Assembly: GCF_001721045.1 (NCBI RefSeq)
Contig: NZ_MDER01000030.1
Span: forward strand, 1 to 64,000
Length of the DNA: 64,000 bases
Reading direction: 5' to 3'
Origin: Paenibacillus nuruki
GTDB lineage: Bacteria; Bacillota; Bacilli; Paenibacillales; Paenibacillaceae
In this document: positions 21,083-29,599 of the stretch, piece by piece
How the letters are laid out: every line of letters starts with the position of its first letter
Numbering within the stretch: the first letter of the stretch is position 1
Program-made: the position numbers and the translations under genes
Notes under the pieces: generated by a model
What the model was told of the DNA's origin: nothing
What the model saw: only the letters and a program-made list of their open reading frames with translations
Database searches by the model: none

Positions 21083-22255
21083 TTGTCATCTCAAGATCAT
21101 GAGACTCAACCGATCATTTATCTGGATCATGCAGCGACTTCTTTTCCAAAGCCGCCTGAAGTGAGTCAAGCATTGTTGGATGCCTTGGAGCAAGCTTCAG
21201 CTAATCCCGGGCGAGGTAGTCATCGGATGGCTGTCCAAGCTAGTCGTGAATTATTTCAATGTCGCAAAACATTATCCAAACTTCTGGATGTACATAATCC
21301 TGTAGATATTGCATTTACAGCCAATACTACAGTAGCTTTGAATATGGCTATTCAAGGTTATCTAGAAGCAGGAGATCATGTGATCTCTACGATGACAGAA
21401 CACAACTCGGTACGTCGACCTCTAGAAGCTCTTAAGCGTAGTATAGGGATAGAAGTTACTTATATTGCTGTTGATGCTCAAGGGGAGATCAACTTAGCTG
21501 AAGTTAACCAAGCTTTTACGCCGCGAACGCGGCTTTTGGTATGTAATCATAGTTCGAATCTGTTAGGTAGTATATTACCAATTGCTGAATTGTCGAGTAT
21601 AGCTCATGATCATGGTGCCAAAATACTGGTTGATATCGCTCAAAGTGCAGGACATATTCCTGTATATTTATCCCAATGGAAAATTGATATGGCTGCTTTT
21701 CCAGGTCATAAAGGATTGCTTGGGCCGCAAGGAACAGGTGGATTGTATATAGCTCCTGATATGGATCTGAACCCTTGGATATATGGAGGCACTGGTAGCC
21801 AGTCAGAAGAGATTAACCAACCGAATGTAAGACCTGACCGCTATGAAGCAGGAACGCCCAATACGCCGGGCATAGCAGGTCTACAAGCAGGAGCTCGTTA
21901 TGTACTGGAGCGTTCTGTTACCAAAATCGCTGAAGAAGAACAAATATTAACTCAAATGATGATCAAAAAGTTATTAAATATACAGGGTGTACATGTACTG
22001 GGACCTGAAATTGGCAAAGAACGTACAGGTATTGTATCTTTTATAATGGAGCATAAAGACAGTGCAGAGATCGCTTTTCGCTTAGATCGAGAATTTGGTA
22101 TAGCCGTACGTGCAGGTATGCATTGTACTCCACTGGCACATATAGCAGCAGGAACACTTGCTACAGGGGCAGTACGTGCTAGTGTAGGCTACCGATCAAC
22201 AGCAGATGATATAGATCAACTGATCGAAGCTATTCAATATATTGATCGTACTTGA
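21083..22255 (+). CDS. Cysteine desulfurase family protein (class V aminotransferase)
   Basis: A PLP enzyme of 390 residues. The start YLDHAATSFPKPPEV, the aldimine-lysine region AFPGHKGLLGPQGTGGLYI (Lys at about residue 210) and the C-terminal RAGMHCTPLAH (candidate persulfide Cys) mark the NifS/SufS-like subfamily often annotated as a general cysteine desulfurase family protein. It probably moves sulfur or selenium from Cys or Sec. The start is TTG with GGGAGG upstream, 16 bp after spo0J. A DUF3343 gene nearby is a candidate partner. The substrate is not provable from sequence. Confidence 0.87.
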   Translation: MSSQDHETQPIIYLDHAATSFPKPPEVSQALLDALEQASANPGRGSHRMAVQASRELFQCRKTLSKLLDVHNPVDIAFTANTTVALNMAIQGYLEAGDHVISTMTEHNSVRRPLEALKRSIGIEVTYIAVDAQGEINLAEVNQAFTPRTRLLVCNHSSNLLGSILPIAELSSIAHDHGAKILVDIAQSAGHIPVYLSQWKIDMAAFPGHKGLLGPQGTGGLYIAPDMDLNPWIYGGTGSQSEEINQPNVRPDRYEAGTPNTPGIAGLQAGARYVLERSVTKIAEEEQILTQMMIKKLLNIQGVHVLGPEIGKERTGIVSFIMEHKDSAEIAFRLDREFGIAVRAGMHCTPLAHIAAGTLATGAVRASVGYRSTADDIDQLIEAIQYIDRT

Positions 22256-22351
22256 GCCAAAGTAGTTGTAGACGAATAATAAAATGTTCTAACTAAGCTT
22301 ATTAGAAAATATAAATAGCAACAAAAGAAGGAAAGAGGAGAGCAGACAACG

Positions 22352-22864
22352 ATGGCGGAATTGAATGGACTGATAGCAGAACAGTTGTATTTGTTTGTAG
22401 GAGGTATAGCAATTATCATGATTATTTTCTTGATTATTGCTATTGTGCAGGCAGTCAAATTAAGCAAAATGCGCAAACGGTACAATCAGATGATGGCAGG
22501 CAGTGGAGTAGAAAACTTAGAAACATTATTGCTAGACTTAAAGTTGCAAATGGATTCAATCGAAGATGATGAGCAAAACAAACGGGATCGTTTTCAAGCG
22601 ATCGAAAATCGTTTGCGTCAAGTACCGGCACATATTGGTATGAAACGATACAATGCTTTTTCGGAGCATGGTAGTGATCTTAGTTTTTCATTAGCGATTC
22701 TCAATGATGAATCAGACGGTGTTATTCTTACAGGGCTTCACAATCGAGATAGCTCTTACATGTATGCTAAACCGATTGTCAAAAGCGAATCTACCTACAA
22801 CCTGTCTCCTGAAGAAAAAGAAGCCATTCAACTTGCTAAATCACCTGCATCAGCTAAAGTATAA
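22352..22864 (+). CDS. DUF4446 family membrane-anchored protein
   Basis: A 170-residue protein with one N-terminal membrane helix (about residues 14-37), a coiled-coil-like segment (about 55-95), and a conserved C-terminal domain with RYNAFSEHGSDLSFSLAILND and DGVILTGLHNRDSSYMYAKPI, the DUF4446 pattern. Genes of this family sit next to spo0J in many Bacillales. Its function is unknown. AGAGGAGAG lies upstream of the ATG. Confidence 0.85.
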   Translation: MAELNGLIAEQLYLFVGGIAIIMIIFLIIAIVQAVKLSKMRKRYNQMMAGSGVENLETLLLDLKLQMDSIEDDEQNKRDRFQAIENRLRQVPAHIGMKRYNAFSEHGSDLSFSLAILNDESDGVILTGLHNRDSSYMYAKPIVKSESTYNLSPEEKEAIQLAKSPASAKV

Positions 22865-22887
22865 TTTAGATTCAAAAACGATAGGAA

Positions 22888-22945
22888 CGCCGTCATTTAC
22901 AGCAAGATGCTAACATAGCTCTTATTGTGGATGGCGGCGATTTTG
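22888..22945 (+). terminator. Probable terminator after the DUF4446 gene
   Basis: CGCCGTCAT (22888-22896) pairs with ATGGCGGCG (22931-22939), allowing one G-U pair, followed by ATTTTG. The 34-nt loop contains a smaller AGC/GCT hairpin. The T tract is short, so efficiency is uncertain. Confidence 0.55.
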
Positions 22946-23031
22946 TATCTATAGGCAGATACGTGTAAGCTTTAAGAAAGAAGTTGGGTTATTGGTAGGG
23001 ACATCGATAGTAAAAGGGGGTAAAGAAAAAG

Positions 23032-23283
23032 ATGGATGGTATACTGGTGATTGCTTTTGATTCTACGCAGCAAGCTTTACGTGCGGAGATGTTACTGGAA
23101 TATGCAGATATTGAAAATGATATGTTCCCTACACCTAAAGAAATTACAGCGGGTTGTGCATTATGTATCCAGTTTCCAGAAGCTGATTTGCCAGAAGTGA
23201 GCGAAATTATCCAAACAGAACAAGTAGATATTCGAGGCATTTTCAAATATCAACAACAGACATATGAGCAGATTGTGTTATAG
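23032..23283 (+). CDS. DUF3343 protein (putative Se/S carrier-like)
   Basis: An 83-residue protein. The pattern VIAFDSTQQALRAEMLL, then FPTPKEITAGCALCIQFPEADL with a Cys-x2-Cys pair (ITAGCALCI), marks DUF3343. The family has been proposed to carry selenium or sulfur together with a cysteine desulfurase. The desulfurase-like gene three genes upstream makes that plausible here, but this is inference. It is 12 bp from the MscS gene. Confidence 0.8.
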   Translation: MDGILVIAFDSTQQALRAEMLLEYADIENDMFPTPKEITAGCALCIQFPEADLPEVSEIIQTEQVDIRGIFKYQQQTYEQIVL

Positions 23284-23295
23284 GAGGGTGAAAGA

Positions 23296-24309
23296 ATGAA
23301 AGGATTTTTAAGTGAACAAACAGGTGGTCAGGATATTCAACAATTAACTGAATCAGCGACAGATCAAGTGAGTGGATTTACAAGTGGCTTGTGGAAATGG
23401 GCAAGCGATACCGATATGTGGTGGCAGTTTTTATTTTCCAGTATTCGTATCGTTTTGATTTTTATACTGACTCAAATCGCTATCAAGGTGATAAGCAAAG
23501 TCATTGAGCGTTCTTTGCAAGGGAAAGATAAAACTAGACTCAGAACAAATCCAAGACGATTTATTACAATTGGCGAATTATTAAAAAATGTAGTTTCTAG
23601 TGTGTTTAACTTTATTATGATCATGTTAGTGTTGAATGAATTCGGATTTAATCTGACTCCGCTATTAACAGGAGCGGGTGTAGCAGGTCTAGCGATCAGT
23701 TTTGGTGCTCAAAGTATTGTAAAGGATATTATCACAGGATTCTTTATTATTTTCGAAGATCAATTTGCTGTAGGTGATGTCATTCAGGTCGGACTGTATA
23801 AAGGAACCGTACAGATGGTCGGATTGCGTACAACACGTCTGGTGAGCTGGAATGGCGAGGTAAACATTATCCCTAACGGATCAATTATCAGTGTAACCAA
23901 CTTTTCACTTTCAAATTCATTAGCCGTTGTCGATGTGCCTCTAAAATTAGAACGTAGTATGGATGATGCATTGAAATTAGTCAAACAAGCGGTAGAAGAA
24001 TTGAAAGACGATCATCCAGAAATGTTGAAAATGCCAGAAGTATTAGGGATTCAATCATTAACAACAGCAGAGTATGCGATTCGGATTGTGGCTGAGTGTC
24101 AGCCAAACTCAAGAGCAGGTGTAGAGCGTGCGGTACAAACAGCTGTGAAAAAAGCATTGGATCATGAAGAGGAAGAACGCTTATTATTAGAAGCCAAACA
24201 GCAAGAAGAAGAGGCTCAAAAAGCAGCGGATCGACCGTTACAAGGTGAGGGAGAACTTGAATCGCAAGTCAAAGACAAACGCGATGAAAATATATCAAAT
24301 GATCAATAA
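23296..24309 (+). CDS. Small-conductance mechanosensitive channel, MscS family
   Basis: A 337-residue channel with an amphipathic N-terminus, three membrane helices (about 45-65, 95-120 and 120-140), the Gly/Ala-rich pore helix GAGVAGLAISFGAQSIVKDIITG, and the beta domain with GDVIQVGLYKGTVQMVGLRTTRL. The C-terminal 45 residues are charged and rich in Glu and Lys. It opens under membrane tension to release osmolytes. The Shine-Dalgarno is GGAGGGTG. Confidence 0.93.
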   Translation: MKGFLSEQTGGQDIQQLTESATDQVSGFTSGLWKWASDTDMWWQFLFSSIRIVLIFILTQIAIKVISKVIERSLQGKDKTRLRTNPRRFITIGELLKNVVSSVFNFIMIMLVLNEFGFNLTPLLTGAGVAGLAISFGAQSIVKDIITGFFIIFEDQFAVGDVIQVGLYKGTVQMVGLRTTRLVSWNGEVNIIPNGSIISVTNFSLSNSLAVVDVPLKLERSMDDALKLVKQAVEELKDDHPEMLKMPEVLGIQSLTTAEYAIRIVAECQPNSRAGVERAVQTAVKKALDHEEEERLLLEAKQQEEEAQKAADRPLQGEGELESQVKDKRDENISNDQ

Positions 24310-24335
24310 AAAGAATGATTGAAACAATATAAACA

Positions 24336-24344
24336 TGTGGATAA
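24336..24344 (-). promoter_or_regulatory. DnaA box upstream of the DUF951 gene
   Basis: TGTGGATAA is a perfect DnaA box in the MscS-DUF951 gap, 72 bp before the DUF951 start. It belongs to the cluster at 24336-24741. Confidence 0.65.
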
Positions 24345-24415
24345 GTTTGCTAGAATATAACAGTGTAGTACGATAGAGAAAGTTATGATGATAAGGATAT
24401 GTGGAGGGTGAAGAA

Positions 24416-24634
24416 ATGGAACGTAAGGTTTTTCAATTGGGCGATATTGTGCAAATGAAAAAGCCACATCCTTGTGGAAGTAATGAGATGGAGATTATAC
24501 GGATGGGGATGGATATCCGTATAAAATGCGTGGGATGCAAGCATAGTGTATTAGTACCTAGAGCCAAATTTGAGAAAAATATGAAAAAGGTATTACGATC
24601 GGTTGAGAGTGAAATACAACCAGCCAGTGAGTGA
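24416..24634 (+). CDS. DUF951 protein (YyzM-like)
   Basis: A 72-residue protein starting MERKVFQLGDIVQMKKPHPCG and containing CVGCKHSVLVPR, the DUF951 signature, with three cysteines that could bind metal. It sits between spo0J-proximal genes and rpsF as yyzM does in Bacillus. It has an SH3-like length but no proven role. The ATG at 24416 has GGAGGGTG upstream; the in-frame ATG at 24401 is part of the ribosome-binding region. Confidence 0.85.
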   Translation: MERKVFQLGDIVQMKKPHPCGSNEMEIIRMGMDIRIKCVGCKHSVLVPRAKFEKNMKKVLRSVESEIQPASE

Positions 24635-24648
24635 GAAGCAAAGATAAG

Positions 24649-24741
24649 TTATCAACAGAAAACAAAGAAGAAAATAGTATTTTAAAGGTTATCCACTGTG
24701 GATAACCTTTTTTATTTGCTGTATAGCATGATTGTGTATAA
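24649..24741. other. DnaA-box cluster with box-containing terminator
   Basis: TTATCAACA (24649-24657), TTATCCACT and TGTGGATAA back to back within 24688-24704, and TGTGTATAA (24733-24741). The back-to-back pair forms the hairpin AAAGGTTATCCAC/GTGGATAACCTTT, followed by TTTTTT: an intrinsic terminator for the DUF951 gene made from two DnaA boxes. From 24742 to 25160 I see no gene or structure. Confidence 0.7.
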
Positions 24742-25160
24742 CTTTATAAGCAGATATGATCGATTGCACAATGAGTTAGTAGAATATAACAGGTAGCGAT
24801 CAAAGGCAAGTTTTATGAAGCAAATGACTTAAATAGATCCAAGTAAAGGGACAATAACATGCGAGTGGAGGGTTTATTTCATTCCTTTTAACAAGGAGCA
24901 AGCTGATTAGGATAAGGGAGTAGGGGAAAAGTAAATTAATACTACTAATCGTACAATCAGAGAGAATAACGCTATATTCATTGAAATTCATAAAAATGCA
25001 TAGACTGTATAAAGCTTTGCCTAATGGCAATAAGTGAGCTAAAACTGTTATAGTACAGAATGAATTATCAAGGAATATTACAAATGAATATGTATAAATA
25101 AGATTATGACCAGGTACCAATATAGGCGTTAAATCCTGTTCTGTAAAGGGAAATCGATTC

Positions 25161-25189
25161 TTGCCAACCCAAATATAATGGAGTATAAT
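25161..25189 (+). promoter_or_regulatory. tRNA-Ser promoter
   Basis: A -35 TTGCCA (25161-25166), a 17-bp spacer and a perfect -10 TATAAT (25184-25189) lie 24 bp before the tRNA. Confidence 0.85.
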
Positions 25190-25213
25190 CAATTCTGTTG
25201 TCAACTCGGACGT

Positions 25214-25305
25214 GGAGAGGTACCCAAGAGGTTATAAGGGGACTGACTCGAAATCAGTTAGGCGCTTCAGGGCGTGCGAGGGTTCGAATCCCTCTCTCTC
25301 CGCCA
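25214..25305 (+). tRNA. tRNA-Ser (anticodon CGA)
   Basis: A 92-nt class II tRNA. The acceptor stem GGAGAGG pairs with TCTCTCC, the anticodon stem ACTGA/TCAGT encloses loop CTCGAAA with anticodon CGA, a long variable arm follows, the T arm is GAGGG-TTCGAAT-CCCTC, and CCA is encoded. It reads UCG codons. Confidence 0.96.
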
Positions 25306-25349
25306 CTTCTTTTCCCAATGATATTTTGCAACCTACATATTTGTTTACT

Positions 25350-25384
25350 AAGCTCTGTCGCAGAATTGCGATGGAGCTTTTTTA
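25350..25384 (+). terminator. Terminator after tRNA-Ser
   Basis: AAGCTC...GTCGC pairs with GCGAT...GAGCTT in one imperfect hairpin, followed by TTTTTT. Confidence 0.75.
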
Positions 25385-25432
25385 ATTTCTACCACATATT
25401 TTTTCTATAAATATATTTTCTTAAAATAAAGC

Positions 25433-25462
25433 TTGTATTCATGTACTATAATTTGGTATAAT
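25433..25462 (+). promoter_or_regulatory. rpsF operon promoter
   Basis: A -35 TTGTAT (25433-25438), an 18-bp spacer and a -10 TATAAT (25457-25462) precede an approximately 70-nt leader before rpsF. In relatives the leader of this operon is bound by S6:S18 for autoregulation; I could not identify that fold by eye. Confidence 0.75.
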
Positions 25463-25538
25463 CATATAGTTCGAGTCTATGCTCGTTCCTTGCTCCTGAC
25501 ATTGATTAGGGGCCTTAGTCCAAGAGGAGGTGAAAACT

Positions 25539-25826
25539 ATGCGCAATTATGAAGTGATGTACATTCTTCGTCCTGAACTGGAACAAGAAGCTGTAGATGC
25601 AGCTGTTGAGAAGTTCAAAGGCATCATCACAAACGGCGGCGAAATTACAAAGCATGATGTAATGGGTAAACGTCGTCTTGCGTATGAGATCAAGAAAATT
25701 CGTGACGGTATCTATGTATTGGTAAACTTCCAATCAGCACCAGAAGTTGTTGCTGAACTAGAACGTCTTATGAAGATTTCTGACGATGTTATTCGTTATC
25801 TCATTACTCTTGACGTTACTAAATAA
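25539..25826 (+). CDS. rpsF: 30S ribosomal protein S6
   Basis: A 95-residue protein with the family start MRNYEVMYILRPEL and the KRRLAYEIKKIRDGIYV motif; S6 binds S18 in the small-subunit platform. The ATG at 25539 has AGGAGGTG at six-base spacing; an in-frame GTG at 25530 lies inside that site. It is first in the conserved rpsF-ssb-rpsR operon. Confidence 0.97.
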   Translation: MRNYEVMYILRPELEQEAVDAAVEKFKGIITNGGEITKHDVMGKRRLAYEIKKIRDGIYVLVNFQSAPEVVAELERLMKISDDVIRYLITLDVTK

Positions 25827-25865
25827 TCTGCTTAACTGTAATAACCGTTCGAGGAGGGGATTGGA

Positions 25866-26375
25866 TTGCTAAACCGTGTCATTTTAATCGGCCGGTTAAC
25901 CAAAGACCCGGAGCTTCGCTATACACCCGCTGGTGTAGCTGTAACCCAGTTCACATTAGCAGTGGATCGTCCTTTTACGAGCCAAGGTGGAGAGCGCGAA
26001 GCGGACTTTATCCCGGTCGTCACTTGGAGACAACTGGCTGAAACTTGTGCTAACTATTTACGAAAAGGTCGCTTAACTGCGGTTGAAGGCCGAATTCAAG
26101 TACGTAATTATGAGAATAATGAAGGAAAACGTGTATACGTGACTGAAGTTATAGCTGATAATGTTCGTTTCCTTGAGTCTAATCGTGATGGTGGTGGCAG
26201 TGGAGGATCTTCCCGTGAAGAGTCTTCTAATAATACTAGCAATAGCGGCGGCGGTAGTAATAACCGTAGCAACTATAATAGTAATAATGGAAACAACAAC
26301 TCACGAGATAACCAGGACCCATTCTCTGATGACGGTAAACCGATAGATATTTCCGATGATGATTTGCCATTTTAA
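25866..26375 (+). CDS. ssb: Single-stranded DNA-binding protein
   Basis: A 169-residue SSB: an OB-fold domain (residues 1-106, starting [18 protein letters not shown]), a disordered Gly/Ser/Asn-rich linker, and the acidic tip DDDLPF that recruits repair and replication proteins. The start is TTG with GAGGAGGGG upstream. Its place between rpsF and rpsR is conserved in Firmicutes. Confidence 0.97.
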   Translation: MLNRVILIGRLTKDPELRYTPAGVAVTQFTLAVDRPFTSQGGEREADFIPVVTWRQLAETCANYLRKGRLTAVEGRIQVRNYENNEGKRVYVTEVIADNVRFLESNRDGGGSGGSSREESSNNTSNSGGGSNNRSNYNSNNGNNNSRDNQDPFSDDGKPIDISDDDLPF

Positions 26376-26396
26376 TGAAAGAAAGGACTGAATGAT

Positions 26397-26672
26397 ATGA
26401 GCTTCAATAGACGCGAAAGCGGCGATGGAGAAGGCAGACGTCCAGGTGGACGCCGTGGCCGTAACAAACGTCGTAAAGTATGTTTTTTCACTGTAAACAA
26501 AATTAAGCACATCGACTATAAAGATACGGACTTGCTTCGTAAATTTATCAGCGAACGTGGTAAAATTTTGCCACGCCGTGTAACAGGTACAAGTGCAAAA
26601 TACCAACGTATGTTGACTATCGCGATTAAACGTTCTCGTCAAATCGCATTGCTACCTTACACAACTGAGTAG
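26397..26672 (+). CDS. rpsR: 30S ribosomal protein S18
   Basis: A 91-residue basic protein. The core [36 protein letters not shown] and [11 protein letters not shown] is typical of S18. The N-terminus is extended by about 15 Gly/Arg-rich residues ([15 protein letters not shown]), as in several Bacillales. It ends the operon. Confidence 0.97.
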   Translation: MSFNRRESGDGEGRRPGGRRGRNKRRKVCFFTVNKIKHIDYKDTDLLRKFISERGKILPRRVTGTSAKYQRMLTIAIKRSRQIALLPYTTE

Positions 26673-26730
26673 TATATATTTATTACTATTATAAATATAT
26701 GCAGATAAATCGTTGATTTGTCTGTTTCTA

Positions 26731-26786
26731 TAGCGTACAGAATCATGTCTGGATTTCGAAGATGTGATCCTGTGCGCTTTTTATGT
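26731..26786 (+). terminator. Terminator of the rpsF operon
   Basis: AGCG-ACAG-ATCA and TGAT-CTGT-CGCT pair across a 19-nt loop with single-base bulges, followed by TTTTTATG. Confidence 0.75.
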
Positions 26787-26897
26787 TGTAAAAATGTATT
26801 TTGAAGTATAATGAGCAAAACCATAAACCTGTGTCATAGTCGTTATCAAACGTTTAATGATGATAATACGGGTCTGTCTGAAAAGAGGAATGGATGA

Positions 26898-27920
26898 ATG
26901 GCGAGAAAACGTAAAATAGCTATTGGAGCTGCAATTGCATTAGTGGTCGTAGCTGGAAGCCTGTTTCTGTTACGCAAACCTATCTCTGCATTGATGTTCG
27001 ATTGGTTCGTAGCGGGCAGTATTGAAGATCAATTAGAGCAGACCTATCAACCTGTACGTCAAATTGGAGGCGAGCAAGAAGCCACCGAAGAACTTCCTGT
27101 ACTGACAGAGCCGTTTTCGATGTTATTGGTCGGAAGTGATCAGCGAGATAACGAAACAGCACGTTCAGACACCCTTATCTTTGCTGTGATGCGTCCGTTG
27201 GAATCTAAAGTGTTATTGATCTCGATTCCACGTGATACGTACACAGAAATTGTAGGCAAAGGCAAAAAAGATAAAATCAATCATGCTTATGCATTCGGCG
27301 GTATCGAAATGTCGATGGATACGGTTGAGAATCTAATGGATGAAAAGCTTAATTATTATGCAACGATTAACTTTCAAGGGTTGATCGATTCTGTAGATGC
27401 CTTAGGAGGCATAAAATTACCGATAGAAGAAGATATCGTCAATAAAGATCCTAACCATGAGCAGTTTACCATAGAAGGTGGTAAGCCTATTTATACAGGG
27501 CAGGATGCGCTTTATTATGTACGCTATCGAGAAGATAGTGATTTTAGACGTACCAAACGTCAGCAGATTTTTTTACAAGCCTTAGCAGATCAAGCGATAC
27601 AACTTAACCAGATTGAAAAAATTCCTCAATTGTTGACTATCATGGGCAATAATTTCAAAACAGATATGCGCCCACAAACGATTACAGGCTTAGCGAGTCA
27701 AATACTGCGTAGTGGTAAGCCTGAAGTGACTTCATTTACGATTGCTGGCGATGGAGAATATGTAGATGGTGTCTATTACGAAGTGCCACGTGAAAGTGAA
27801 ATTAAAGAAGCACGCGATTTGATCAATGAATGGATGAAATCAGACGCTTCTGATTCCGATATAAATAATAGGGATTCCGCAGACAGAGCCGCTGAGCCTG
27901 CTGACTCTCAGATTCACTAA
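26898..27920 (+). CDS. LytR-CpsA-Psr (LCP) family protein
   Basis: A 340-residue enzyme with one N-terminal membrane helix (about residues 6-25) and an extracytoplasmic LCP domain: LLVGSDQRDNETARSDTLIFAV, LISIPRDTYTEI, KINHAYAFGG, and YYVRYREDSDFRRTKRQQIF. LCP proteins transfer wall teichoic acid or other undecaprenyl-linked polymers to peptidoglycan. The conserved Arg and Asp residues for pyrophosphate and Mg2+ are present. It appears monocistronic. Confidence 0.92.
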   Translation: MARKRKIAIGAAIALVVVAGSLFLLRKPISALMFDWFVAGSIEDQLEQTYQPVRQIGGEQEATEELPVLTEPFSMLLVGSDQRDNETARSDTLIFAVMRPLESKVLLISIPRDTYTEIVGKGKKDKINHAYAFGGIEMSMDTVENLMDEKLNYYATINFQGLIDSVDALGGIKLPIEEDIVNKDPNHEQFTIEGGKPIYTGQDALYYVRYREDSDFRRTKRQQIFLQALADQAIQLNQIEKIPQLLTIMGNNFKTDMRPQTITGLASQILRSGKPEVTSFTIAGDGEYVDGVYYEVPRESEIKEARDLINEWMKSDASDSDINNRDSADRAAEPADSQIH

Positions 27921-28088
27921 CTCGCTTTATTGTAGCGGCGATATCGCTTAAAATAAAAGAGAATCCTGAAACGAAGTATTTCTTATTACGTACTGTACAG
28001 GATTGAGCATAAACGTATGGAGTAAGAAATAAGGATTTAGAATAAGATCATGTTAGAGTTTTTGAGATGATGAGAGGAAGGATTTTTC

Positions 28089-28547
28089 ATGAATATTGCG
28101 TTTTTTCTGCTACCGAAGCAGGAGGTCGTTTGTGTCACCCTTAATTCGACACTACGTCAGACGCTTGAAAGAATGGAATACCATCGTTATACTTCTGTAC
28201 CTATGTTGAATAAAGATGGAGGCTACGCAGGTACAGTTACAGAAGGCGATCTGCTATGGTTTATGAAAAATTCAGAAGGTAAAGTGACTTTTGAGAACGC
28301 TTCTAAATTTCTCATGTCAGATGTACCTTTGCAAAAAGATAATAAACCTGTATCGATCGATGCCAATATGGAAGATTTGATCAATCTGGCAAAAGTGCAG
28401 AACTTTGTACCAGTTGTCGATGATATGAATCGTTTTATAGGTATTGTTAGACGTAGTCAGATTATAGAATATTGTGAGCAATTTGTACGTAGCGGGGAGT
28501 ATAGCCCTGAAAAATCAAGAATGGCTAAGAATATGAAAGTTACGTAA
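28089..28547 (+). CDS. Tandem CBS domain protein
   Basis: A 152-residue protein made of two CBS motifs: RQTLERMEYHRYTSVPMLNKDGGYAGTVTEGD (about 20-55) and MEDLINLAKVQNFVPVVDDMNRFIGIVRR (about 95-125). Such stand-alone pairs bind adenine nucleotides or c-di-AMP (DarB/CbpB type). It lies directly upstream of yybS-gdpP, the c-di-AMP phosphodiesterase, so a link to c-di-AMP is a reasonable inference; the ligand is not provable here. Confidence 0.85.
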   Translation: MNIAFFLLPKQEVVCVTLNSTLRQTLERMEYHRYTSVPMLNKDGGYAGTVTEGDLLWFMKNSEGKVTFENASKFLMSDVPLQKDNKPVSIDANMEDLINLAKVQNFVPVVDDMNRFIGIVRRSQIIEYCEQFVRSGEYSPEKSRMAKNMKVT

Positions 28548-28652
28548 GCGGTATTGATAAATCGATGTGTGTTTATTGGCGTTTATGCTATAATGATGAG
28601 TAAATCTTTTTTAGCTAATTGCTGAATAACATGTAGGTAAGAGGTGAATGTT

Positions 28653-29591
28653 TTGAAATTGCGCTGGACATCGGTGGCATGGAGTATAGCTTATTTGCTT
28701 CTGTTGCTGTCTTTATTAACTTCATTATCCATTATAACGATATTTTTTCTGATTGTGCCTGTAGTCGTGCTGTACTCGACACTAAACCTGCGCCAATTCA
28801 TTATGCACCTGGTTCCGATCTGGTTGATTACGATGATCGTAGCGATTCAACTGGAAGGTAGGTTAGGCATTTATGTAGCGGTACTTGGTATATTCTTTAT
28901 GGTACCTGGTATTGTTATGGGACGATTGTACAAGAAAAATGCTTCTGCTTTGCGAGTCATATTTACGACAGGCATCACTACCCTTGTAGAAATGTTGCTA
29001 TTGCTCATTTTTGCTACTGTCGTTTATAAGTTTAATCTCGCCGTCTATGTTAAAGATATTGTAGAATTCTCTGTAGCTCCTATGCGAGCGATGGCAGATA
29101 TCAATCCAGATATTGCTGATATTTTCTCACCGGAATTTGTGCGTGGATTATGGAACTATACGCTACAAATGATTCCTTTCGCATTGATTATCAGCTCATT
29201 TACAATGGTTGTGATCACCCATGCGATCTGTCGTCCAATTTTGGAAAGTATGAATTATTCGGTTTCTAAATTAAGACCTGCGCGTGAGTGGAGATTACCA
29301 CGTTCTTTGATCTGGTATTATTTGCTTGCTGTACTTTTAGAGTATTTCGTAGCTAGCAATATAACAGGTGTATTGGCAGCGTTTGTGCTTAATTTTATGC
29401 CGCTGGTACATATTGCATTTACGATCCAAACGATCGGATTTGTATTCTTTATGGCGCATCATCGGAAATGGAATTCGTTTCTTCCGTTTCTATTATCTCT
29501 AGTGGTGGTATTGATTCCTCCACTTCGGATTGTTGGTATTATCGATCTAGCTTTCCCGCTCCGCGAATATATTACGAGACCGAAACGGTAA
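28653..29591 (+). CDS. yybS: DUF2232 multi-pass membrane protein (YybS)
   Basis: A membrane protein of about 312 residues with eight or so hydrophobic segments and the DUF2232 pattern ending FMAHHRKWNSFLPFLLSL and LREYITRPKR. It always travels with gdpP in Bacillales; function unknown. I prefer the TTG at 28653 (AGAGGTG upstream) over GTG at 28644, which lies within that site; the choice changes only three residues. It ends eight bases before gdpP. Confidence 0.88.
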   Translation: MKLRWTSVAWSIAYLLLLLSLLTSLSIITIFFLIVPVVVLYSTLNLRQFIMHLVPIWLITMIVAIQLEGRLGIYVAVLGIFFMVPGIVMGRLYKKNASALRVIFTTGITTLVEMLLLLIFATVVYKFNLAVYVKDIVEFSVAPMRAMADINPDIADIFSPEFVRGLWNYTLQMIPFALIISSFTMVVITHAICRPILESMNYSVSKLRPAREWRLPRSLIWYYLLAVLLEYFVASNITGVLAAFVLNFMPLVHIAFTIQTIGFVFFMAHHRKWNSFLPFLLSLVVVLIPPLRIVGIIDLAFPLREYITRPKR

Positions 29592-29599
29592 GGTGATGA

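Noticed and set aside
24800-25204. A 134-codon minus-strand frame before tRNA-Ser
   Set aside because: It overlaps the tRNA promoter, has no ribosome-binding site and low-complexity hydrophobic content typical of AT-rich noncoding DNA.
27226-27241. A parS-like sequence (ATTCCACGTGATACG)
   Set aside because: Several positions of the 16-bp consensus differ, including both ends; ParB tolerates few changes.
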